Origin: Streptococcus thermophilus | GTDB lineage: Bacteria > Actinomycetota > Actinomycetes > Mycobacteriales > Mycobacteriaceae | Length of the DNA stretch: 64,000 bases | NCBI GenBank assembly: GCA_900618065.1 | Contig: UYIL01000003.1 | Span: 682,001-746,000 of the forward strand | Direction: 5' to 3' | Part shown: positions 35,697-44,600 of the stretch, in pieces | How the letters are laid out: every line of letters begins with the position of its first letter | Position numbering within the stretch: the first letter of the stretch is position 1 | The notes under the pieces: model-generated | Told to the model about the DNA's origin: nothing | Databases searched by the model: none | Seen by the model: the letters and a program-made list of their open reading frames with translations, nothing else | Position numbers and translations under genes: made by a program

Positions 35697-36829
35697 TAGT
35701 TACGGACCCTCTTCGCCCACTCAGTAGCGATGACCTCGTTGGCCTTGTCGCCCTGCTCAACGGACGGGACCTGCACCTTCTCCAGGACGGCCGGGTCCGG
35801 CAGCTTCTCCATAGCCTCATCGGAGAGCTTGCCTTCTTCTGCCAGCTTGGTGAAGCGGGACGGGATAGCGCCGCCGAGGGCGTACTGCTCCGCGCCCTCG
35901 TCGGAGTTGAGCCACTCAACCCACAGACGTGCCGCGTTCGGGCGCTTCGGGTTGACCGAGATCGGCTGCGCGTAGAAGTTGCCGAAGACGCCGTCTTCCG
36001 GAACGACGCGCTCAAGGTCGACGCCGTCCTTCTCCAGCTGCTCGGTGGCACCGACCCAGTTGTAGTTCCAGTCGAGGACAATGGCAGCCTCACCGGTGGT
36101 CAGGGCGGCAGCCGGGTCAGAGATGCTGACAAGGTTGCCGGACTTGGACAGTTCCTCGAAGAACGCGACACCCGGCTCGATGTCGTCGAGGGAGCCGCCG
36201 TTGGCCAGCGACGCAGCGAACACGCCGGCGATGGAGGATGCGCCCTGGCGCGGGTCGCCGGACAGAGCAATCTGGCCCTTGTACTTCGGGTCGAGCAGGT
36301 CCTTGAAGGTCTTCGGAACGTCCTTGACCTTCTTGGTGTTCACACCGAACTCGATCACGCCGTAGTACGCGGACACCCACTTGCCTTCCGGGTCCTTGAA
36401 GTCGTCCGGGATCTCGTCGAAGGTGGACGGCTTGAACGGCTCGACCAGACCCTGGTCAATAGCCGGGTTGGTGAAGGAGTAGCCGATGTCCAGCACGTCC
36501 GGCTGGCTGTCCTGTCCCTTGAGGTTCTGGACAGCCTGGAGCTCCTCGGCAGAGGATGCATCCGGGGAGTCGACGGCGACCTTCACGTCGTACTTGGAGG
36601 TGAACTCGTTGAAGTGGCCTTCGTAGTTAGCCCAGGTCTTCGGGTAGGCGATGAGGCGGACTTCACCTTCCTCCTTGGCCAGCTGCGCGATCTCTTCCGG
36701 GGAGCCACCAACGTTTGCCGAGGCGCCGTCATCGCCCCCACCACCGCAGGCCGCGAGGCCGAGAGTGGTAGCGACTGCGAAGCTGGCTGCTGCTACGCGT
36801 GCAGCCGCGGACTTCTTTTTAAAGAACAT
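35696..36829 (-). CDS. ABC importer substrate-binding lipoprotein
   Basis: A 377-residue precursor with signal peptide and lipobox L-A-A-C (Cys at about 28), the first gene of the operon. Mature part is a two-lobe periplasmic-binding fold of the Fe3+/polyamine/2-aminoethylphosphonate class: VRLIAYPKTWANYEGHFNEF, QPDVLDIGYSF, VLDWNYNWVG, GGAIPSR. The iron-coordinating Tyr-Tyr pair seen in FbpA-type proteins is not evident, which weakens an iron role. The ATG at 36829 has GGAAAGG upstream and beats a TTG 15 bases earlier. Inferred to bind a phosphonate or phosphoester because of the hydrolases nearby. Confidence 0.82.
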   Translation of the reverse strand: MFFKKKSAAARVAAASFAVATTLGLAACGGGGDDGASANVGGSPEEIAQLAKEEGEVRLIAYPKTWANYEGHFNEFTSKYDVKVAVDSPDASSAEELQAVQNLKGQDSQPDVLDIGYSFTNPAIDQGLVEPFKPSTFDEIPDDFKDPEGKWVSAYYGVIEFGVNTKKVKDVPKTFKDLLDPKYKGQIALSGDPRQGASSIAGVFAASLANGGSLDDIEPGVAFFEELSKSGNLVSISDPAAALTTGEAAIVLDWNYNWVGATEQLEKDGVDLERVVPEDGVFGNFYAQPISVNPKRPNAARLWVEWLNSDEGAEQYALGGAIPSRFTKLAEEGKLSDEAMEKLPDPAVLEKVQVPSVEQGDKANEVIATEWAKRVRN

Positions 36830-36880
36830 GTAGAGCCTTTCCAATCGGGCGAAGCTGGGCAGGAGTTGCCCGCTTTCCGC

Positions 36881-36896
36881 TCAAAGGTTTCACAGG
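36881..36896 (-). promoter_or_regulatory. PhoR-box-like repeat upstream of the importer operon
   Basis: On the minus strand the sequence reads CCTGTGAAACCTTTGA, about 50 bases before the binding-protein start. It resembles, as I remember it, the CCTGTGAA tandem-repeat sites of the phosphate-starvation regulator PhoR in C. glutamicum. One half is a good match and the second is weaker. If real, the operon is phosphorus-regulated. Confidence 0.3.
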
Positions 36897-37030
36897 TTTC
36901 TTAATGAAGGGTGGCAGGATTGTGACGAATCAGCGAACAGGAGTTGATCTTTATTTGGCTCTACTTGCAGTGAAAACTGCTGGTCAAAAGGTTACGTGTC
37001 ACCAAAACGGGTCATGGCACAATCTATTGC

Positions 37031-37696
37031 ATGACCGATGTGTTCTTAGAAAAGATCAAGGATTGCGACGGTGTCTTGTTCGACTTCAACGGCACGCTGA
37101 GCGACGACGAGCCGGTGCTTCAAGCGACGTATGACACGGCCCTGCAGCAGCTGGGGCTCGAGGGTTTGCGGCCGAACGAGTACGAGTCCCTAGTCGGCTT
37201 GTCCGATCCCGACATCGTCCGCCGTCTTTTGGCGGCACGATCCTCCGACGAGTTCGATGCGCTGATCGGCCACCTGTCAGAGGCATATTCAGCGGCGGTG
37301 GCTGAGCGTCCGACGATTACGCGCGAATCGGCGCGCTTCGTCGCCGAGCTTATCGACGCCGGCACGCACGTCGCCATCGTCACCGGCACGTTCCGCGCAC
37401 TCATGCAAGGCGGCTTAGACCAAGCCGGTCTGTCACACATCGGGCGCGATAGCGTCGCAATCGAGGATGTGGCCACCGGCAAACCGGACCCCGCGGGATT
37501 TCTGCTGGGGGCGGAGAACATCGGTGTTCCCACGGACAGGATCCTCGGTTTCGAGGACTCCTTAGCCGGGGTGGAAGCGCTCACACGCGCCGGCATCCGC
37601 GCCGTCGGCATCGGCCCCCACCTGGCGGAGACAGAGGGGCTCATCGCGCACTTTCCGACGATGGATGACGCCGCCCGGGCGTACCTGGACACCTGA
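37031..37696 (+). CDS. HAD-superfamily hydrolase with Asn in the catalytic motif
   Basis: A 221-residue HAD subfamily I protein: motif I LFDFNGTLSDDE, motif II VTGTF, motif III Lys in GKPDPAGF, motif IV GFEDSLAG. In motif I the usual D-x-D is D-x-N, so the acid/base Asp is replaced, as it also is (by Ala) in phosphonatase. It is divergent from the ABC importer operon, and I infer a role on the same phosphorus compound. No ribosome-binding site; CACAAT ends 7 bases before the ATG, so the message is probably leaderless. Confidence 0.8.
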   Translation: MTDVFLEKIKDCDGVLFDFNGTLSDDEPVLQATYDTALQQLGLEGLRPNEYESLVGLSDPDIVRRLLAARSSDEFDALIGHLSEAYSAAVAERPTITRESARFVAELIDAGTHVAIVTGTFRALMQGGLDQAGLSHIGRDSVAIEDVATGKPDPAGFLLGAENIGVPTDRILGFEDSLAGVEALTRAGIRAVGIGPHLAETEGLIAHFPTMDDAARAYLDT

Positions 37697-37715
37697 GCTA
37701 CCAACTCACCGCCGC

Positions 37716-39149
37716 CTACCGGATCAGCTCGGGACGGTCCTCTTCATTGGGGTCGATGGGCCGGAAATACTTGTTGTGCGGTCTATCAGGCAATTCCCGG
37801 CCCTCCTTAAGCCCCGCCATGTAGACGCACATCGCCCCCACTGCGGCAATGAGGAAGGCAATTGCAAGGTTGGGGGCGGCGAATATCACGAATGTGATGC
37901 ACAGGGTGAACATGATCATTTGGGCCGTCCAGACAAATGGCGGCTTCTTTTCCACCTCAGCCGTCTTCTTTGCCGGCGCAGGAGTGTGTTCTTCAGGTTG
38001 GGGTCTCGACAGTTCCGGCTCGTCGGGCGGTGACGTGGCGGGCAGGCCCGGCTCTTCGTTTTGCCGTTTGTGCTCAGCAGTAGCTGCCGCGACGACGAGC
38101 TCCACGAGCATTGTCTGGCGCAGCGGCCCGACCCCCTCGAGTGTGAGCAGATCCTGGGCACTCCAGCTAAGCATGTCGGGGCTTTGCAGCTTCCACTCGT
38201 CGACGAACCGGTCGAGGCCGCTGCCGTTGCCCGTGATGTCTGTGGAGGGCGCGACGTAGCGGGAGATCGCAAACAGCGGCTTGTGCGAGTGCTGGGAGAT
38301 CCAGGCCGACGTGACGCGCGCCATGTCGGCCGACCCAGCACGGTCCGGGGCGCTCTCCATCCACGGGAACAGTTCCTCGCGCTCCACCTCTGGGTGTGTG
38401 GGCACGACCGGCCGGGGTACCGTCACCGGTTCTGAGATGATCTTGCGCTGGTGGGAAACGGTCGGCGACGACCGTGGGGCAGGGGAGTGCGGCGAGCGCC
38501 GGCGCGGTGCTGTGGGGGCTGCGGGTGCCGTGGCGCGCGTCGTCGTGTGTTCCGGCTCCGTTTCCGAGCGGCCGTGGAAGAACGCCGTGGGATAGCCCGT
38601 GACCGATGCGTCGTGCTCCTGGTGGAGGTAGCGCAGGAGGTTGGCGGTTGCGGAGGCGTCGGAAAGCGCGTCGAGCGTCTTCAACGCAGGAAGCTCAGCT
38701 GCGGCGAGCGCCTCCCTCAGTTTGTTTACCCCCAAATACCGCGACGAGAGCTGCATGGTGTCGATCCACGTGTCCGGCACAGTGTCGTCCATGCCCCAGC
38801 GCTCGAATTCGTAGCGCAGGTAACGCTTCTCGTACGTGGCGTCGTGCGCGACGAGTATGCGGCCGTGAAGGAGGTGCTTGAGGTGCCCGGCGAGAGCGGG
38901 GAAGGTCAGGCCCCTGTCGACGTCTTCTTCCTGGATGCCGTGGACATCGGTGTTGAGGATCAGTCGATGCGGGTTGACCAGCGCTTCCCACGTGTCCTCC
39001 ACGGAGAGGTCCCTGTCGAGCAGCACGACACCGATTTCCACAATCGCGTCATTGTCACGCATACCTGTGGTCTCGAAGTCCACCACCGCGTAACCGGTGT
39101 TCAGACTACGGCGAAGTGATCCCCTGTTTCTGGCGTGCACCGTGGACAT
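37716..39149 (-). CDS. Membrane-anchored DEDDh-exonuclease-like protein
   Basis: A 477-residue paralogue of the 1146-residue protein at 27.8-31.2 kb. Residues 19-178 form the exonuclease fold: Exo I VDFETTG (Asp24, Glu26), Exo II VAHDATYEKRYL with Glu for the usual Asp, Exo III region TLDALSDASATANLL, where the catalytic His is replaced by Leu. A Pro/Arg-rich linker follows, then a helix-hairpin-helix module (LLTLEGVGPLRQTML, about 345-360) whose flanks align with the large protein, then two transmembrane helices (about 405-450) and a charged tail. An exonuclease-like domain tied to the membrane is unusual; loss of the His suggests weak or no nuclease activity. Confidence 0.72.
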   Translation of the reverse strand: MSTVHARNRGSLRRSLNTGYAVVDFETTGMRDNDAIVEIGVVLLDRDLSVEDTWEALVNPHRLILNTDVHGIQEEDVDRGLTFPALAGHLKHLLHGRILVAHDATYEKRYLRYEFERWGMDDTVPDTWIDTMQLSSRYLGVNKLREALAAAELPALKTLDALSDASATANLLRYLHQEHDASVTGYPTAFFHGRSETEPEHTTTRATAPAAPTAPRRRSPHSPAPRSSPTVSHQRKIISEPVTVPRPVVPTHPEVEREELFPWMESAPDRAGSADMARVTSAWISQHSHKPLFAISRYVAPSTDITGNGSGLDRFVDEWKLQSPDMLSWSAQDLLTLEGVGPLRQTMLVELVVAAATAEHKRQNEEPGLPATSPPDEPELSRPQPEEHTPAPAKKTAEVEKKPPFVWTAQMIMFTLCITFVIFAAPNLAIAFLIAAVGAMCVYMAGLKEGRELPDRPHNKYFRPIDPNEEDRPELIR

Positions 39150-39314
39150 AGTAGTTCACCCAGCTCGTCGGTGGCGGCGGGCCTAGAAATCCGGGCCAAA
39201 CACTACAGTCCGGCTGGTTGCGTTACGACCAGAACTACTATCCACACCGACGGTGTATCTGTACTTCCTCTCGTTTCCGAGTGAGTAGTCTCCCACAATC
39301 GTGTTCGTACTCTT

Positions 39315-41459
39315 CTAGCACTGGGTCGCTGTGCCAACTTCAGGCACGGGTTCAGGTTCCCGTGGGCCTGCAGTGACGACCTCTGACATCGAAGCTAAGC
39401 CGCCGTCCTTCTCAAGAGCCCAGAACTGGAAGCCGCTCAAGTTGCTAACCCCCAGGTACTGAGCAGCCTCATCTAGACTGTCGAAGTCTTTCTCGCCGTC
39501 GATGCGAACTGTCCGATCTTCGGTGATGATTGCATCCACCACCCAGTCTGGGTCGATCGGATCGAGGAGATCACCGGGCAAAAGGTAACAGCTTTCGACC
39601 AACTCACTAAGCGAGAGCTCGAGATCGTCCACCACTGCAAGGGGGACTTGAGTCTCTAGGTCCGGAACCTTATGAATCGATCCGAGCCGCTCAAAACCAT
39701 CCCGAGTCACTTGTGCGATGAGCTCGCGGCGTTGTTCCAAGAACTCGGTGTAAGGCATCAAGTGCCAATCGTCAGGTAAAGCATGCCAGTACGTCTGCTG
39801 GGCCAGCCATTCCGGTCCACTAGATCGCTCATCAACCAGTTTCGGCCAGTACTCCGCTGGATCTCGATCGGAGATGATCGAGTTCGTCTGCCAGTCGGTT
39901 GGAGCGAAGTTGGCAGCTTGGTTGATCCGCTTGTTGTCGGTAATGCCGAGCTCGCGCTGTTGGTAGGCGCGGGGGAAGAGATGATGTCCTTCCGTCCCTT
40001 TCTCCGCGGGAATGGATGGATCCATCCAGTGGCTGACCTTCATCGGCAGCATGAACATGTCCGCATCGAGGACGTTCAGACTTGCTAGGTAGCAGAGGTA
40101 GCCCGGAGACAGTCGGTACTGCGAGGAAACGAGTTGTTGTGGGAGGTTCACTTCCCAGAAGTCATTTGTAAGCGTGACCCGGATGCCGTCTTCGACGAGC
40201 TTTCTGAAGGCTTCTGCGTCCTTGACCTCGGGAGCGTCAAACATGTCGAGGTCGCGCTGGAGCTGAGATTCCGATGAACCCGTGTACCGAGCCGTCAGCT
40301 GGGACATGAAGAACCAGCGTGCAACGAGCGTGCGCAGCTCAGTCAATTCCACGTTGAACCGTTCACGGCCAATGAGAAACAGCACATAAGAAGCGAGCTT
40401 GTTGAAGTCGGAGGTGATGTCGCGCTCGGACCGGAATCCTGCGATCTGCAGTGAGTGGATGTACTCCGTCCAGTTGATGTGGTTCGTGACCACAGGCAAG
40501 GCGTCTTTCAGAAGTTGCAGTTCGCGTTCCTGTTTCTCGGGATCAACTTGCCCAGTCGTTCGGTTCTTCGCCTGGAGGTTTGAATATGCATCCAGCAGCT
40601 TCGCACGGTTTTGGCCGAAAGCGACCATCGCGCGCACGATGTAGCCTGTGTCAATCTTCCAGAAGGGGTTCCAGGGGGTCCAATTCACTTGTTCCCGCTT
40701 AATTTCCGACGCCCGTTGGGGCGTGATCCGAGAAAAGTGAGCGAATTCTTCGATCTTGTCGCGGCCCTTCGGCCAGAAAACGCTCAACCACGTGAGGATG
40801 TAGTCGTAGGACTTCAGGCTCACACCTTCGGAATTAATGCGGACGAAGATGTCAGCCACGAGGCGCTTCTCGACGTCATCTTGGATGTGAACGACATCGA
40901 AAGAGTAAGACTCTATCGCTTGAAGCCGCTGGACTACCCGCCGTAGATGGCGTTTTTGCTCCTTATCAAACTCGCGGCCAGCTTCCTCGAGGGGATCGAT
41001 AAAATCATCATCAAAGTCGAAGTCGTGGTGCCACACTTTCGCGATGTCGTCGATCCATTCAGGTGATTTCGCAATCGCAACCGATCTCACTTCGAAGCGC
41101 TCCGTGAATGGATTGAACGAAATCGTGATGCGGCGTCGACGGTAATTCTCGTCCTGAACTTCGACACCTTTAATGGCTGCGAAGAGACTCGTCAGACGTT
41201 GCTGTCCATCGATGATCTGGTGCTGAGCTTTGACCCCGTTACCGGAGGAGATCTTCCGAGTAGCGCCTTCTTCTGGCACGTCCCAGAACATCAAAGCGCC
41301 AACTGGGTAGCCTTTGTACATCGAGTCGAAGAGATCTCTCACCTTGGTGGCCGGCCAAACGAATGGGCGTTGAAGATCCGGCAGACTGATGCTGCCTTGC
41401 TGCACTCCGGACACAAGTTGTTCGACTTGCCATGAGATTGTCTTGAAGATCGCAGCCAC
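39315..41459 (-). CDS. DUF262/HNH restriction-like protein with C-terminal RAMA/DUF4357-like module
   Basis: A 714-residue protein. Residues about 8-250 are DUF262 (ParB/sulfiredoxin-like nucleotide-binding fold of GmrSD and BrxU): LPDLQRPFVWP and HQIIDGQQRLTSLFAAI. A helical middle leads to an HNH-type centre at about 510 (GTEGHHLFPRAYQQ). Residues about 625-690 (IDGEKDFDSLDEAAQYLG, then SGFQFWAL) resemble small modules found on methylation-linked nucleases. GTG start with AAGGAG seven bases upstream. It lies 155 bases after the Type ISP gene on the same strand. A DNA-targeting anti-phage role is likely. Confidence 0.75.
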   Translation of the reverse strand: MAAIFKTISWQVEQLVSGVQQGSISLPDLQRPFVWPATKVRDLFDSMYKGYPVGALMFWDVPEEGATRKISSGNGVKAQHQIIDGQQRLTSLFAAIKGVEVQDENYRRRRITISFNPFTERFEVRSVAIAKSPEWIDDIAKVWHHDFDFDDDFIDPLEEAGREFDKEQKRHLRRVVQRLQAIESYSFDVVHIQDDVEKRLVADIFVRINSEGVSLKSYDYILTWLSVFWPKGRDKIEEFAHFSRITPQRASEIKREQVNWTPWNPFWKIDTGYIVRAMVAFGQNRAKLLDAYSNLQAKNRTTGQVDPEKQERELQLLKDALPVVTNHINWTEYIHSLQIAGFRSERDITSDFNKLASYVLFLIGRERFNVELTELRTLVARWFFMSQLTARYTGSSESQLQRDLDMFDAPEVKDAEAFRKLVEDGIRVTLTNDFWEVNLPQQLVSSQYRLSPGYLCYLASLNVLDADMFMLPMKVSHWMDPSIPAEKGTEGHHLFPRAYQQRELGITDNKRINQAANFAPTDWQTNSIISDRDPAEYWPKLVDERSSGPEWLAQQTYWHALPDDWHLMPYTEFLEQRRELIAQVTRDGFERLGSIHKVPDLETQVPLAVVDDLELSLSELVESCYLLPGDLLDPIDPDWVVDAIITEDRTVRIDGEKDFDSLDEAAQYLGVSNLSGFQFWALEKDGGLASMSEVVTAGPREPEPVPEVGTATQC

Positions 41460-41614
41460 CGAAACTCCTTCGTTTGTGTTTGAGCGTCAAGTACCGGGCG
41501 TAACAGCACCAAGTTCGGAATCGTGGTGCTCAAAACAAAGCTAGATAGAAGTCCGGACACGCTGAACTTGCCTCACGACTGAGTGTTCGAAAGGTGCGGG
41601 CGGACCTGGACCCT

Positions 41615-44600
41615 TTAAAGCTCGTCTACGATTCTCATGGTCTCTACGGCTACACGTGTCACCTTGCCTACGAGGTCCACGATGTATCGCGGGTTTCCGA
41701 CCTCGTCGGCCCAATCATTGGGGTCATTAACAATGCCTGACGCCCTATCCTTCTTGACTTGGTACCGATCAATGATCCACCCGAGTGCTGAACGGGACCC
41801 CAGCTGGTATTTCTCTGCTTCCTCCGGGATGCCCGCGATGGTGATCTGCTTGTTGTAGATCATCTTCGTCGTATCGTTGACGTTCTTGCCGTTTTCAGGA
41901 TCCTTCTTCTTCGCCCATTTTGGTTTGATGACTCGCCAGGTCTCGCGGTCGTTGGGATCGCCCTTGACTTGAATATCGAGGGGGTACGGCTCCAAACCCT
42001 CATAGTTAACGTGCAGGTCCATCAGCTGCTGACCAGCGTGGGCGAACCTGTCGAACTCATTCCTCGTCGCTGGTGTCGCGATATGCGGCAACATCTTTTT
42101 CAAGTCCGACGAGTACTTCGTCCGGTAATTCGGATCATGAAGCTTTCCGTACACAAAGTGGAAGATGTCGTCGCCCGTGATGTCCTCGCCGAGTGATTCT
42201 CGATACAACTTCTTAATTTCATCGGATACATTATCTATGCACACATAGCCGTTGACATTCTCACCAACTCTTCCATAGATAGATCTCTCGCTAACTGGTA
42301 TTTGCGCTGACCTCGCCCCAAATAGTCCACCCTCTTCAGCTTCGTTCGGTTCCCAAACGAAGCGGCTTATAAGTTGCCCGTTTTGTCCTGCACCGATCAA
42401 CTGAACGTCAGGGGTGAGATTAGTGGCCAAGGCAGAAAAGTTGCTGGTCGCCCCAACTCCTAGGAAGTAAACAGCGATATTTGCGTGATCACCAGTCGGG
42501 AAAAACAACCTGATTTTGCTTAATCTGTGAGTGAAGAACTGGTCCACGTAAAGGTGCTGCTGGCAGAACGGGCGATGCACTGCGATTCGGAGACGCGACC
42601 TTTCGGCGTCCGCGTATCGAGATTGATTCAGCTTGCCTACGAGGCTCGATGACCACTTGATTAGGGCGGGATCCGAGAACTCTGAATTCGCTTTTAGGAA
42701 TTCTTCCGCGGTACTCGCGGGGTCCTTCAGCTCTACTGCCTCGTTATATGTTTTGGTTGATTGCTTAATATTGCTCCACACTTTGGAAGCGCTAAAACCG
42801 TAGGCCCACGGGTCTCGGCTGGTTGCAATTCCCATAGAAGCGATTTCGAAGAAACGGGTAGCTGAACGTGAATCCTTGCTCACTAGTGCAGGCCAACTGG
42901 AAAATTCTTCATTCCGCTGGTTGAGCCAATCCCCGTCTAGATTTGGTTCAATGTACTGCCATGAAATATTCGCCAGATTGCTGTGATCGATAGTCTGCAA
43001 CTTTTGTTCAGCACTCAGGTAGTCGCCAACAGCGTGATAGCGGAGACTAAATCCCGCCCTGTTCGGGTCTTTTACGCCGACTGCAATGGCAATTGTGGAA
43101 CGGCTCCCGGCCCCGAATACTTTCCCGCCTTCTTTTCTCGATTGTTCACCGGCAGTGCGCTGGTTACCACGTAGGTTGAAAACGTAGAGGTCAGTGAAAT
43201 CCTCGGCCATCGACAGACGGACACCGTCGCCGGTGTTTCCGTCGATCCAGCCGCCGTTGGAGACAAAAGCAACGACGCCTTGGTTGCCGATTCGGTCCGT
43301 AGCCCAACGGAATGCGCGCAGATATGAGTCATAAAGCGAGTTCTTGTTAGTGGCCGTGGATTTGGCAGCATAGGTTTCCGCAATACGCTTATCCAGGCTC
43401 GGGTATTTCTGATTGGCGTTGAGGTCGTTGGCGCTGGTTTGGCCTGCGGAGTAGGGCGGGTTGCCGATTACAACGTTGATGCGAGCGGCCTTCTGGCGCT
43501 CAACGGAAGCATTGTTCTCTGCGAAGATCTCGAGATCCGGGATGTCGCCGTCCTCGTGGATCTGGAAAGTGTCAGCGAGGGCGATGCCTTTGAATGGTTC
43601 GTACTCGGGTGCGTCCTCGCCGGCGCTCTGCGCGTGTTCGGCGCGCAGAGCGTTGTAGGTCGTCTCGATGTTCACTGCGGAGACGTAGTACGCAAGCAGC
43701 ATAATCTCCGTGGCGAAGAGCTCATTGGCGTATTTTCGCGCGAGGTCTTCGGGCCTGATCAAGCCGGACTGGAGCAGGCGGACAGTGAACGTTGATGTGC
43801 CGGCAAAGGGATCTAGGATGGTGACACCTTCGTCGGTAAGTCCTTTGCCGAAGTGTTTGCGGGAGACATCGTCGGCCGCGCGGAGGATGAAGTCGACGAT
43901 CTCTACCGGTGTGTAGACGATGCCGAGTGCTTCGGACTGTTTTTTGAAGGCCTTGCGGAAGAAGCGCTCGTAAAGCTCCTTGATCACCTGTTGTTTGCCG
44001 GATGCGCTAGTGACCTCGGAGGCGCGGATACGGACGGACTCGTAGAACTTGTCCAGGCCGGCCGTTTCAGATTCGAGGTCGGCGTCGGAAAGCGCGGTGA
44101 CCATGCGCTCCATGACTTGAGCGACGGGGTTGTGGGTGATGAAGTCGTAGTCGTCGAAAAGCGCATTGAACACTGGGGCCGTGATCAAGTGCTGGCTGAG
44201 CATGCTGATCGCGTCCTCATGCGTAATCCCGTCGTTGAGGTTGTTACGCAACCCCGCCACAAAGCGCTCGAACTCGCGGAGAAGTTTCGGACTGGCGTTG
44301 TCCAGCAAGCTGTTGATGCGGATGATCTGGTTCTCCGCGATCACTGCGACGTCGTCCGCCCAGTCCTCCCAGTAAGTGCGGGTACCCACCTTGTCTACGA
44401 GCTTGGTGTATATAGCTTCACGCCATTGCTCGAGGGAGAAGAGCGCGAGTTGCTGTGCTGTGAGCTCTTCAGGCTGATCGGACGGATTCCTGTCGTTGTC
44501 GTCGAGAATCTTCGTATTGTTCGGATTGTCGATGTGATCGGTATCGACCGGAAGCTCGTCGGGTGAACCTTCGTTGAGACCAATTGAGTTGATCTTGGCG

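Noticed and set aside
37031..37696. HAD protein as phosphonoacetaldehyde hydrolase itself
   Set aside because: Motif I is D-x-N-G-T instead of D-x-A-G-T and the phosphonatase cap lysine could not be identified; only the general similarity is kept as a hint.
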